Shown here piece by piece: positions 25,175 to 33,485 of a stretch of DNA of 64,000 nt. A model generated the notes under the pieces. The model had not been told where the DNA came from. It ran no database searches and saw nothing but the letters and a program-made list of their open reading frames with translations. The DNA comes from Aquimarina sp. Aq78 (GTDB taxonomy: Bacteria > Bacteroidota > Bacteroidia > Flavobacteriales > Flavobacteriaceae), in the NCBI RefSeq assembly GCF_900299525.1, contig NZ_OMKA01000020.1, positions 124,001 to 188,000 of the forward strand, written 5' to 3'. The position numbers and the translations under genes were made by a program. How positions within the stretch are numbered: the first letter of the stretch is position 1; every line of letters starts with the position of its first letter.

Positions 25175-26539
25175 TCATCCTTCATTTCCGCTTTCAGTTT
25201 CTTCTTCGTTGTTGGTACCAACTTTTTCTATTTTATCTCTCAATTCTTTAATCTTTAATTCTTTTTCAAGTGATTCAATAGTCTTATCTTCTTTATTTTT
25301 GAAAACAGTATTCCTTAATGAATCTATATCTTTTAAAGAAAGAGAATCTGTTTTAGCACTTATTATCTGAATTGAACCTAAGCCAGGATAGAGTTTAAAA
25401 CTAAACTTTCTTAAATTGTCAGGAGCCAAAACCACTGTCCCTAATTGCGGCAATGGCAAGTTAATATTCTTTATTATTTCGTTTTCTTTCTTAACCAATA
25501 TATTAGTATTAGAAGGTATTCTATAATAAAAAGCACCTTTTGGTACAGTTTTAACTGAATTCTCATTCGATTGATTAGTTTCCTTTTTTTCTTTTTTCGA
25601 TTCAAAAATATGATTTTCAATCGCTTTAGTTACACCATCTTCAACAGCCACCTTTATTTTTACATCTTTAAAATTTTCGTCTGACTTTGATTTGGATTGA
25701 AATATAATATAGTCTTCTAAAACTTTTCCATTAGAGTTCTTAGGGTACTCCCTCTTCAACCCTAATTGCTTATGAATTTTGAATAATGTAATAAATTCTT
25801 TCCCAACGAATTCTTCAGGTGTTATTTCAAATGTAAGTCTCTTTGTTTCTATTTTTTTAATCCCTATAAACTTACTGAGAATACTCGATTTCATTCCCTC
25901 AATTTTCTCAAGACGTTTATCCAGTTGCTCATTGGTCATTTGTGTCTCTGCTTCAAGAATTTCTTGAGTTGTAGCCTGCAAGCTTGACAAAAGCTCTATA
26001 TCATTTTTTGCAAATTCATTTGTGCATCCTTTCTGAATATTATAATCTTTGCTTGATAAGGTTAAAGAAGATAATGACAAACTTGAAATCGTGTTTGCGA
26101 CTGTTACCACAAACGGAATTACCTGACTTTCAATCGATTGAGCTGCTGAAGTCAATTCACCATTCTTAGCATATTCTAAGCTAAAGTTTGTTTTATTTAC
26201 AAATGCTTGATTAACTTTTAATTGATAGATATGTTTATTGTCTAAATATGTCTTTGGACTAATAGCTACACTATTTACTTTGTAAATAATTTTTGGGTCC
26301 TTACCATTATAAAATTCTTTATCAGGCTTGAGTCCCAAACAAGATTCAGCAAAATCTGAATACTTCCCTTTGGATAAAGTAGTCTTTTTAATATCAAAAC
26401 TTACTATAAGGTTTTGCCTCGGTAAGGTGTAATAAAAGCCATCGTTAGAGTTTTTACTATCACTTAAGCTCACTGTTTGGATGCTAGAACATCCAAATAA
26501 AAATATAAAATTTATAATTATAAGACATTTATGTTTCAT
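25175..26539 (-). CDS. DUF4831-like lipoprotein, partner of the caspase-like protein
   Basis: A 454-aa protein with a lipobox (IFLFGCSS) and thus probably membrane-anchored on the periplasmic side. The N-terminal phrase FYYTLPRQNLIVSFDIKKT, with YSDFAESCLGLKP, matches the start pattern I recall for DUF4831. A second phrase, KGAFYYRIPSNTNILVKK with PLPQLGTVVLAP (about 327-375), matches the later part of the same family. A charged insert and a coiled coil (about 415-445) extend the C-terminus. It lies 1 nt after the caspase-like gene in the same direction, so it is co-transcribed. DUF4831 is uncharacterised; the combination suggests a cell-envelope sensor, scaffold or substrate for the protease. 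Confidence 0.65.
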   Translation of the reverse strand: MKHKCLIIINFIFLFGCSSIQTVSLSDSKNSNDGFYYTLPRQNLIVSFDIKKTTLSKGKYSDFAESCLGLKPDKEFYNGKDPKIIYKVNSVAISPKTYLDNKHIYQLKVNQAFVNKTNFSLEYAKNGELTSAAQSIESQVIPFVVTVANTISSLSLSSLTLSSKDYNIQKGCTNEFAKNDIELLSSLQATTQEILEAETQMTNEQLDKRLEKIEGMKSSILSKFIGIKKIETKRLTFEITPEEFVGKEFITLFKIHKQLGLKREYPKNSNGKVLEDYIIFQSKSKSDENFKDVKIKVAVEDGVTKAIENHIFESKKEKKETNQSNENSVKTVPKGAFYYRIPSNTNILVKKENEIIKNINLPLPQLGTVVLAPDNLRKFSFKLYPGLGSIQIISAKTDSLSLKDIDSLRNTVFKNKEDKTIESLEKELKIKELRDKIEKVGTNNEEETESGNEG

Positions 26540-26540
26540 A

Positions 26541-27380
26541 TTAATAAATTTTGAATGGTTGTCGTTTTATAAAACCTTCACTTGCCCATTCATCATCAAG
26601 AATAGGGTTCATTCCTCTTATATTTCGTGATTCATTTATGAGTTCATTATGAAAATCTAAATAATTGCCATCAAATTTCCCATTATCCCAAACCTTTTCC
26701 AATAATTTGGAAAAGGTATTTGGAGGTATTTCCTTTCCATCATTTGTTGCTCCCAGATAAAGTACATCTAGGCTAGAATCCAACTCAATCGCTATATCAT
26801 GTTGAATAACTTGAGTAAACTTTATTAAGCTTTCAGAGTTGCATGCATCTATTATGAAAAGAATTTTTCCATTACTTGAAGCCTCATTAAGGATTTTATA
26901 AATTTCGTCATCCCTAACTTCTCGATTTTTTGTAACAAATGTTTCATCCAAGCCATCATACTCATTATCATAACCGCCAATATCATCTTCTATTTGCCCT
27001 CCGTGACCGAAATAATAGATTACCAAAAGCTCATCATTATTAAGTTCATTAATCATCATTTTAAGAGAATTTAAAAACTCAGTATCCTTTGGGCTCTCCA
27101 AAATTTCGATTTTAGAAAAATCTTCTTTCTCCAATATTTTTTTGATTCTTTTAATATTAGACCTGCTCCGAAAGGTTGCTGTATTACTATACTTCGAAAT
27201 ATTAGTCTTTCGCATTCCTATTAACAATGCCTTACCCTTTTCCTTACCTTTTTCTAATTTGTGCTCGTTCTTCTGTTCTTTTTCACAACTATTACAACTG
27301 CTAAAGAGGACAATTAGTAGTAAAAGCAAAAAATTTAGCACAAACCTATTTTTAGTTTTTATTTTTAGAATAATAAGCAT
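26541..27380 (-). CDS. Caspase-fold (C14) lipoprotein peptidase
   Basis: A 279-aa protein with a hydrophobic N-terminus and a lipobox (LFSSCNSC). The C14 caspase fold is shown by the strand LLIGM (about 50), a His in YYFGHGGQ (about 122-129) and the catalytic Cys in LFIIDACNSES (about 170-180), with the Asp-Glu-x-Phe phrase DGLDETFVT between them. This is the order seen in bacterial metacaspases and orthocaspases. The His-Gly and Asp-x-Cys dyad appears intact. It is anchored outside the cytoplasm, unlike most caspase-like effectors of defence systems. The partner DUF4831-like lipoprotein follows by 1 nt. Its target is unknown. Confidence 0.85.
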   Translation of the reverse strand: MLIILKIKTKNRFVLNFLLLLLIVLFSSCNSCEKEQKNEHKLEKGKEKGKALLIGMRKTNISKYSNTATFRSRSNIKRIKKILEKEDFSKIEILESPKDTEFLNSLKMMINELNNDELLVIYYFGHGGQIEDDIGGYDNEYDGLDETFVTKNREVRDDEIYKILNEASSNGKILFIIDACNSESLIKFTQVIQHDIAIELDSSLDVLYLGATNDGKEIPPNTFSKLLEKVWDNGKFDGNYLDFHNELINESRNIRGMNPILDDEWASEGFIKRQPFKIY

Positions 27381-27803
27381 AATTTCAAATAGTTAAAATA
27401 ATTCTTAAAAGGAAAGTAAAACTATACCTATTAATGGGTATTTACTTGATAATTATGACACTATTAAATAATACCTTAATCTAAAGTCTGATATTTTTTT
27501 CTTTAGAATGAAAATCAAATAACATCATTTACAATTGAATACCTTATCTACAAGTAGATCTATAGGCTTTACAAAGGAATTGAAAAGATGGTAAAATATT
27601 CATATTCCATGTTATAGTGAAATCCTGTGCAGGTAATGCTACTTAAGATTCTAATCCTTCTTAGGTTATCTTCATTTTAAATAATACTTTATTCTTGATA
27701 TTCTTGAAAATTAAAATTTTATAAAACTATCTAAGTCTTATTACTCATACTAGTGTTATTATCTTTTCCCTTTTAAAGTAAAGCTTTTGGTCTAAAATTA
27801 AAT

Positions 27804-28034
27804 TCACTGACAATATCCAGTCTTTTTAATACAATTTACGACAGGACTTTTAGGAGAAGTGCAACAATATTTGTACCCATTAGCGCACGTTACACAATAT
27901 TCTCCATTGTCCTTCTTTTCTATCGTTGCTTCCCCTGTAACATTTGATTTAATAATTTCTTCTTGTGTCTTTTCTGTTTTTTTGCAACCTAACAATAAAA
28001 TAAATGATAAAAAAAATACATAAATTAATTTCAT
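27804..28034 (-). CDS. Small Cys-rich lipoprotein
   Basis: A 76-aa protein with a signal and lipobox (LLLGCKK). The mature part, about 60 residues, has a Lys/Glu-rich linker, then a C-terminal motif with seven Cys in YCVTCANGYKYCC and NCIKKTGYCQ, suggesting disulfide bonds in the periplasm. It stands alone near the right end of the element, separated from the caspase operon by a 423-bp AT-rich gap (27381-27803) in which I see no feature. The role is unknown; it may be an inhibitor or immunity protein by size alone. Confidence 0.6.
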   Translation of the reverse strand: MKLIYVFFLSFILLLGCKKTEKTQEEIIKSNVTGEATIEKKDNGEYCVTCANGYKYCCTSPKSPVVNCIKKTGYCQ

Positions 28035-28064
28035 AACATGTTTGATTATAAGTTAAATAAAAAA

Positions 28065-28097
28065 ACCCATGCCGAATAATGGTTTTCAGCACGGGGT
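28065..28097 (-). terminator. Imperfect hairpin with U-run upstream of the small lipoprotein
   Basis: ACCC/GGGT and GC/GC pairs form a weak stem, followed on the minus strand by seven T and about 25 nt to the gene start. It resembles the hairpin before the NSP gene at 20300. It may insulate the gene from the transposon end or act as a leader terminator. Confidence 0.35.
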
Positions 28098-28285
28098 AAT
28101 TAATCTAAATATACAATTTTATTTTTAACTCACAACATATCAACAGATTATCAAATCACTATTTATTTACAGGTATGCTTAATTCTTTAACCTTGCCAAT
28201 ATATTTTTAGGTATGTAAAAAGAGAGAATATACATCGAAGCACATATTTTAACTACTACAACCAATATGTTTTTTTTCTTTCGTT

Positions 28286-28346
28286 CTTTAGCATTTACTT
28301 CTGTATTTTTTGCATAAACTAATGTATTTTAGCATTTACTTTTGTA
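28286..28346 (-). repeat. Right-end TnsB-binding repeats R1, R2, R3
   Basis: Three repeats, read inward on the minus strand, abut almost end to end: R1 28327-28346 (AAAGTAAATGCTAAAA), R2 28308-28326 (degenerate, TAGTTTATGCAAAA) and R3 28286-28305 (AGAAGTAAATGCTAAAG). They are in inverted orientation to L1-L3 and the first begins 7 nt from the TGT terminus at 28353, as on the left. No gene lies between 28098 and 28285. Confidence 0.85.
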
Positions 28347-28353
28347 ATTGACA

Positions 28354-28696
28354 GCAAACTTCCATCCAGAGATAGTTCTCCCATAATCAAATATTCTGAA
28401 ATTGTATCTCCTTTGATTTGTGAACTTGCTGCAAGAATTCCTAAAGCTAAGGTAAGATCGTAAGCAGATCCTTCTTTTCTTAAGTCTGCAGGAGCCATAT
28501 TAATCGTTATTTTCTTTCCTGGTAATTTGTATCCATTGTTTTGCAAAGCGGCAGCTATACGATAACTACTTTCTCGTATTGCATTATCTGGTAACCCTAC
28601 AAGGTGATATCCGATTCCTTTATCAATATTCACCTCGACTGTAATGGATGTTGCTTCGACTCCAAAAACAGCACTCCCAAAAACTTTTGTAAGCAT
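28354..28696 (-). pseudogene. comM: comM (yifB) 5' fragment
   Basis: The first 113 or so codons of comM, from the ATG at 28694-28696 (MLTKVFGSAVFGVEATSI), remain, with INMAPADLRKEGSAYDLTLAL and MGELSLDGSL near the break. In an intact YifB this would be followed by about 165-170 residues including the AAA+ Walker A region before the VGGGSYPQPG at the other side of the element. Translation would run into the right-end repeats and stop after a few transposon-encoded residues. An earlier in-frame ATG at 28720 is possible, but homologous starts favour 28696. The 28697-28934 gap holds an inverted repeat (28838-28846 with 28896-28904), perhaps the end of the upstream aspartate kinase transcript. Confidence 0.9.
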
Positions 28697-28934
28697 GTGT
28701 TGTGTTTTACATCCATGCAAACATAGGTACGATGAGTTTTAAAAAATGAAACTGGGATTTTGTATCAAAAATATTTCAGGATACATTTTAAAGATAAATA
28801 ACCTACTCTGTTTAGACTTAAGAAGGTTAAAATTGAAAAGTAGGGCCCTCGCTTTATAAAGATATATTACGTATGATAGAATACCCCAAGCTCATGCCCT
28901 ACTTATTTTATGTATAAAATTACATAACAAACAA

Positions 28935-30269
28935 TCATACAACTGCTTCTACTGTAGTTTGAAACAGTTTTTTATTTAAAAATTTTAGTGTTGGTATTTT
29001 GTCTTTGGTATCTACCAAAATAGATATATTATTATTGCTTCCTCCATAAGATATCATACGTACCGGAATGAAATTTAATATTTCGAAAAGCCTATATGAA
29101 TTCTTATCATTGATAACCGATTCTCCTACAATGCATATAATACTATGATCTTGCTCTACGGTTATTTCTGCATAGGTTTCTATTTCTTTTACGATTTCAT
29201 CCAGGTTACTTGTATTATCAATTGTTAATGATATAGCAATCTCTGAAGTTGTAATCATATCTATTGAAGTATGATAGTTATCAAAGACTTCAAAAATTCT
29301 TCTCAGGTATCCATGAGCCATCAACATTCGATTAGACTTAATTTTAATCACTGTAATCCCATCTTTTGCTGAAATTGCCTTTAATCCTTTTTGATATGTT
29401 TTATTAGAAATTACAGTCCCTGGTGCTTCGGGATCAAATGTATTTTTAAGAAGTACTGGTATATCCTTACCTACAACAGGAGAAATAGTTTGCGGATGAA
29501 GAATTTTGGCTCCAAAATATGCTAATTCTGCTGCTTCATTATATGTAAGATGAGAGATAGGATGTGTTTCATCAACATACCTTGGATCGTTATTATGTAG
29601 TCCATCAATATCGGTCCATATTTGTACTTCTGAAGCGTTTAATGCTGCTCCAATAATTGTAGCTGTATAATCACTACCTCCCCTTTTTAAATGACTAATT
29701 TGTTCTACCTCGTCTCTACATACAAACCCTTGAGTAATATATAATGACGTATGGATATTACTTTCTATTACTTTATTTAGTTTTTCACTAACCTTATCTA
29801 TGTTTGGGTTTTCAACAGATCCTACATACATAAATTCCTTTGCATCTAATAAAACATTAGATATACCTTCTGCTTTTAGAAATCCAGAGAATATATATGT
29901 CAAAAGAGCTTCACCAAAGGTAATGAGCTTAGAGTTAACAGCCTCAGAGTATTCTTGACTAGAGATCTCAAACATTTCTGTAATCATTGTAGATAATCCG
30001 TCTTTAAGAACATTTCTTGTTTCTTGATTCTCAATTAGTTCATCAATAACATCATTATGTTTGCTTTCTAATCGATGTAAATTTCTCGTAATAGCATCAA
30101 CATCGTTAAATTTCACATTTTCTACAAGACGAATTAACTGATCTGTAACACCAGACATTGCAGAACAAACTACAATTTTATCTTCTTGATCCGAGATTAA
30201 AATTTCCTTTACCTTATTTAGGTTTTCAACAGATCCTACAGAAGTTCCTCCAAACTTTAAAATTTTCAT
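28935..30269 (-). CDS. lysC: Aspartate kinase (monofunctional)
   Basis: This enzyme phosphorylates aspartate, the first step to lysine, threonine and methionine. The start is the ATG at 30267-30269, since MKILKFGGTSVGS is the classic Lys-Phe-Gly-Gly substrate and ATP-binding start; an upstream in-frame ATG at 30362 would add 31 residues unlike the family. The kinase domain continues with the SHLKRGGSDYTA phrase (about 205-216) and the Leu-Lys-Asn-Thr-Phe-x-Pro-x-x-Pro-Gly-Thr region. Two ACT domains occupy roughly 310-440. It is about 444 residues with no homoserine dehydrogenase part. The gene divergent from it has its own ACT-like features. Confidence 0.93.
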   Translation of the reverse strand: MKILKFGGTSVGSVENLNKVKEILISDQEDKIVVCSAMSGVTDQLIRLVENVKFNDVDAITRNLHRLESKHNDVIDELIENQETRNVLKDGLSTMITEMFEISSQEYSEAVNSKLITFGEALLTYIFSGFLKAEGISNVLLDAKEFMYVGSVENPNIDKVSEKLNKVIESNIHTSLYITQGFVCRDEVEQISHLKRGGSDYTATIIGAALNASEVQIWTDIDGLHNNDPRYVDETHPISHLTYNEAAELAYFGAKILHPQTISPVVGKDIPVLLKNTFDPEAPGTVISNKTYQKGLKAISAKDGITVIKIKSNRMLMAHGYLRRIFEVFDNYHTSIDMITTSEIAISLTIDNTSNLDEIVKEIETYAEITVEQDHSIICIVGESVINDKNSYRLFEILNFIPVRMISYGGSNNNISILVDTKDKIPTLKFLNKKLFQTTVEAVV

Positions 30270-30382
30270 CAATCTTGCTTTTTCATTTGTTTTTAACAAT
30301 GCATAGTTAATTAATAACTCACAAATAATAAATATTTTAAAAGAAAAAGCATAAATTTGCACAGAATGTTAAATATGTAACA

Positions 30383-31036
30383 ATGAAAACAATTACAGAT
30401 TGTGTACACAATATTTTAAGGCATCAGCCTTTTCTAGAGGACGCACTATCAAGGGACATTATTAATTTCAGTTCGTTGGCTGTCGATCTATTACCTAAAG
30501 TGGAAAAAATCATGAAAAAGCCTGTTAAACCTGGTTCTATTGTGATGGCATTAAGGCGTTATCACCCACGAAAAATAAAACATATTGATAATCTAAGGAA
30601 TCTTGGTGATATCATGGTACGATCGGGGATAACCGAGTATACATTTTTAAACTCCAATAGTATTTTAACCAGTCAGAGTAATCTTTTAGAAAGTGTAAAA
30701 AACGAAACAAAAGCTTATTTTACATATTCCAGTAATTTTCAAGAGAGTAATATATTAGTGTCTTCATCACTTAAATCTACTGTTGAGAAACATTTTAAAA
30801 ATGAAGTCTGTATCTCTGTTGCAGATGATTTATCTTCTATTTCTATTGCGCTACCCGAAGATAATTCTAAAGTAATTGGTTTATATTTTTATATTTTTAA
30901 GCTATTAGCTTATGAAGGCATTCCTGTTTTTGAAGTCATTTCTACTTCAAACTATTTCACTTTATTTTTAGAAAAAGAATATGTTAATAAAGCATTTTTA
31001 TTAATGAATGAAGTTAAAGAAGATCAATCGTTTTGA
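30383..31036 (+). CDS. ACT-like protein divergent from aspartate kinase
   Basis: This 217-aa protein is of a conserved Flavobacterial type with no known activity. The first ~90 residues have a helical part with LLPKVEKIMKKPVKPGSIVM and ALRRYHPRKIKH, which resembles a small DNA-binding or winged element. The second half (about 100-215) ends with LYFYIFKLLAYEGIPVFEVI and LFLEKEYVNKAFLLMNE. That is the same Ile-Pro-Val, Ser-Thr/Ser, then Leu-hydrophobic strand and helix pattern as the ACT domain of the adjacent LysC. An amino-acid-sensing regulator of the aspartate pathway is plausible. The divergent start is 114 bp from the lysC start (30269). Confidence 0.6.
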   Translation: MKTITDCVHNILRHQPFLEDALSRDIINFSSLAVDLLPKVEKIMKKPVKPGSIVMALRRYHPRKIKHIDNLRNLGDIMVRSGITEYTFLNSNSILTSQSNLLESVKNETKAYFTYSSNFQESNILVSSSLKSTVEKHFKNEVCISVADDLSSISIALPEDNSKVIGLYFYIFKLLAYEGIPVFEVISTSNYFTLFLEKEYVNKAFLLMNEVKEDQSF

Positions 31037-31040
31037 AGAA

Positions 31041-31195
31041 GTCATTTGAACTTTTAATTCTGGGCTACAAAAATGCATTTTACACCCTAATTTCATCCTT
31101 TTTTCGCATCGTAGCTATGGCTATGCTACTCAAAAATGGATTTATTATAGCACAAAAGCCTATTTTTTCACTTCCAGACAAAAAGTTCAAATGAC
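31041..31195. repeat. 155-bp inverted-repeat element (MITE-like)
   Basis: Perfect 15-bp terminal inverted repeats (GTCATTTGAACTTTT at 31041-31055 and its complement at 31181-31195), extended by a few more matches, enclose a non-coding centre with GTAGC and GCTAC arms. It lies just after the stop of the ACT-like gene and could be a dispersed element or an RNA-forming repeat. Identification as a mobile repeat needs more copies. Confidence 0.45.
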
Positions 31196-31207
31196 CTTAA
31201 ACAAAAA

Positions 31208-31229
31208 AACCCTGCTGTTGAGCAGGGTT
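31208..31229. terminator. Bidirectional intrinsic terminator
   Basis: A perfect stem (ACCCTGCT with AGCAGGGT) around GTTG has runs of A on one side and T on the other. It lies between the convergent ACT-like gene and the M13 peptidase and can serve both. Confidence 0.75.
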
Positions 31230-31251
31230 TTAATACATTTCATATTATATT

Positions 31252-33333
31252 TTACCAAATATGTACTCGTTTTTCTGGTGTCAAATACATTTTATCTCCT
31301 TCTTTTATATCAAAAGCTTCATAAAATGCAGGAACATTTAATAAAGGTTGTATAGCTCGTATTTTACCCGGAGAATGTGGATCTGTCTTTATTTGAGTTC
31401 TTAAAGCATCATCACGTACTAAAGTACGCCATACTGTAGCCCAAGACATAAAGAAACGCTGTTCTGCAGTAAATCCATCGATATCTTCTGGTCTACCATT
31501 TTCTGTCAAAAATTTCTGAAGCCCATCATATGCTCCTAATACTCCTCCTAAATCTCCAATATTCTCACCTAATGTAAATTTACCATTTACATATACACTA
31601 TCTAGTACTTCTAAATTACTATACTGCTCTGCTAGTGCATCTCCTCTTTCTGTAAAAGCTTTAAGATCATCTTCTGTCCACCAGTTTTTAAGATTCCCAT
31701 CTGCATCAAAGCGAGCTCCAGAATCATCAAAAGCATGAGATATTTCATGACCAATCACAGCTCCAATACCTCCGTAATTAACCGCTTCATCTGCAGTATA
31801 ATTATAGAATGGTGGTTGAAGTATTGCTGCAGGAAATACAATTTCATTGTTAAGCGGGTTAAAATATGCATTAACCGTTTGTGGTGACATTCCCCATTTT
31901 GTTTTATCAACAGGTTCTCCTATGTCCTCATAGTTTTTATCTGTAGCCCACTTATTTACCGCTACCATATTTTCAAAATAGGTTTTATCTGCAGATACTT
32001 TCATTTCAGAATAATCTTCCCACTTATTTGGGTAACCTATTTTAACTGTAAACTTATTTAGTTTTTCGATAGCCTTTGTTTTGGTCTCATCTCCCATCCA
32101 ATCCAAGTTCTGAATACGTGCTTTATAAGCATCGATTACATTGGCAATCATTTTTTCTGCCTTTGCCTTTGCTTCTGGCGGGAATTTTGCATCTACATAC
32201 AATTGTCCTAAGGCTTCTCCTACAGTACCATTAACCACAGCTAAAGCTCTCTCATCAGCAGGACGTTGTTCTTTCTGACCTCTTAGATACTTACTATAAA
32301 ACTCCCAATTAATTTTCTCTATATCTGTAGTTAGTTGGTTAGTCGCACTATTAAAAGTATCCCATCTTACCAAAGTTTTTAAATCTTCGATGGGTGTATT
32401 CTTTAAAAAACCGTCTAAGGCTTTAGTATAACGCAATTGAGCGATAATTATAGTATCAAACTTTTTGGTTACACCAAGATCACTGATCAATTTACTGAAA
32501 TCAATTGAAGATAATATTTTATCAGCTTCTGCTATTGTTCTAGGATTATTATAATTACGAGCATCTCTTCTTTCTACTTTATCCAATCTTGGTTCTGCCA
32601 ACTTGGTTTCAAGTTCAAGAATTTTATTTGCTGAAGCAGTCGCATCAGATTCTGAGTCTCCCAATATTTGTAGCATTTTAACAATATGCTTTTTGTATTC
32701 CTCACGAATCTCTTTTGACTTTTCATCCTGATCTAAATAATAATCACGATCAGGTAACCCTAATCCATTTGCTCCTAAATATACAGCATTCATCGCACTG
32801 TTATTTAGATCTGCTTGAACACCGATACCCATAAACGGAGAAGAAACTGAAGGGTTTTTGGCCAATACAGTTTGTAAATCGGATAAATTTTTAATTGATG
32901 CAATATCATCAAGTGCAGGTTGTAATGGTTTTATACCTGCCTCATTTCTTGCTATCGTATCTAATTTTGTGTCAAAAATAGCCAGTGCTTTTGCCTGATC
33001 TGTATCTGCACCATATTTTCCACTTTTTTTGGCATTTGCCAAAATATCTAACACATCCTGATCTGTAGACTTACGAAGAACTCCAAATCCTCCCCAACTT
33101 GTACGGTCATCAGGAATTTTTGTGTTTTTCATCCAACTCCCATTAACATAGTTATAGAAATCATCTTTAGGACTCACACTTGTGTCCATGTTTTCCAGAA
33201 CTATGCCAGGAACTTTCTCTACTTCAGCTACTACTTCGCTTTCGCTATCACTTTTTTTTGTTTCGTTTTTACAACTCACAAAAGCGAAAATAAATGCAGC
33301 CAAAAAGTAAACATTTTTCATTTTTATACTCAT
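31252..33333 (-). CDS. M13 family zinc metallopeptidase (neprilysin/PepO-like lipoprotein)
   Basis: A 693-aa protein with a lipobox signal (FAFVSCKN; the true start is probably the Met at residue 5). The M13 signature HExxH is in VIGHEISHAFDD (about 525-535), with ENIGDLGG (about 588-595) giving the third ligand, and the conserved NAYFNPLNNEIVFPA just before the zinc motif. It is probably a periplasmic or surface oligopeptidase. The length is as expected for full-length M13 enzymes without the N-terminal membrane helix of the mammalian form. No operon partner is apparent. Confidence 0.93.
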   Translation of the reverse strand: MSIKMKNVYFLAAFIFAFVSCKNETKKSDSESEVVAEVEKVPGIVLENMDTSVSPKDDFYNYVNGSWMKNTKIPDDRTSWGGFGVLRKSTDQDVLDILANAKKSGKYGADTDQAKALAIFDTKLDTIARNEAGIKPLQPALDDIASIKNLSDLQTVLAKNPSVSSPFMGIGVQADLNNSAMNAVYLGANGLGLPDRDYYLDQDEKSKEIREEYKKHIVKMLQILGDSESDATASANKILELETKLAEPRLDKVERRDARNYNNPRTIAEADKILSSIDFSKLISDLGVTKKFDTIIIAQLRYTKALDGFLKNTPIEDLKTLVRWDTFNSATNQLTTDIEKINWEFYSKYLRGQKEQRPADERALAVVNGTVGEALGQLYVDAKFPPEAKAKAEKMIANVIDAYKARIQNLDWMGDETKTKAIEKLNKFTVKIGYPNKWEDYSEMKVSADKTYFENMVAVNKWATDKNYEDIGEPVDKTKWGMSPQTVNAYFNPLNNEIVFPAAILQPPFYNYTADEAVNYGGIGAVIGHEISHAFDDSGARFDADGNLKNWWTEDDLKAFTERGDALAEQYSNLEVLDSVYVNGKFTLGENIGDLGGVLGAYDGLQKFLTENGRPEDIDGFTAEQRFFMSWATVWRTLVRDDALRTQIKTDPHSPGKIRAIQPLLNVPAFYEAFDIKEGDKMYLTPEKRVHIW

Positions 33334-33485
33334 TCTGTTATTAAATTAAGATTAGTTATTAGTAAATATGACGTCTGAACCGAAAATTCGTTACGTATAT
33401 TAAGCTCGTAATTTATACAAAATGAAATATGTTGGTGAGTTTTGTACCCAGTTTTAACGAAAAAATAAGATTTAACAAACAGATT

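Larger units (their letters stand above)
7372..28353 (+). mobile_element. Tn7-like transposon (tnsABC-tniQ-tnsE-like) in comM, about 21 kb
   Basis: Both termini start 5'-TGT and have the first ~20-bp TnsB-type repeat beginning 7 nt inside, on the left at 7379 and on the right at 28346 reading inward. Three related repeats are present at each end, spaced on the left and abutting on the right. The left end carries tnsA, tnsB, tnsC and tniQ in overlapping order, then a convergent TnsE-like gene. Cargo fills 13.7-28.1 kb. Insertion in comM is established for AbaR-type Tn7-family elements of Acinetobacter. The flanking pentamers differ (CCAAC at 7367-7371, GCAAA at 28354-28358), so no target duplication is visible, consistent with a deletion of central comM after insertion. 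Confidence 0.92.

Noticed and set aside
7367..28358. 5-bp target duplication at the transposon ends
   Set aside because: The adjoining pentamers are CCAAC and GCAAA and cannot be aligned as a duplication; central comM is missing instead.
28319..28720. A 133-aa stand-alone comM-like gene
   Set aside because: The frame runs from the comM start into the transposon end repeats; the last residues are encoded by the transposon, so it is a truncated gene.
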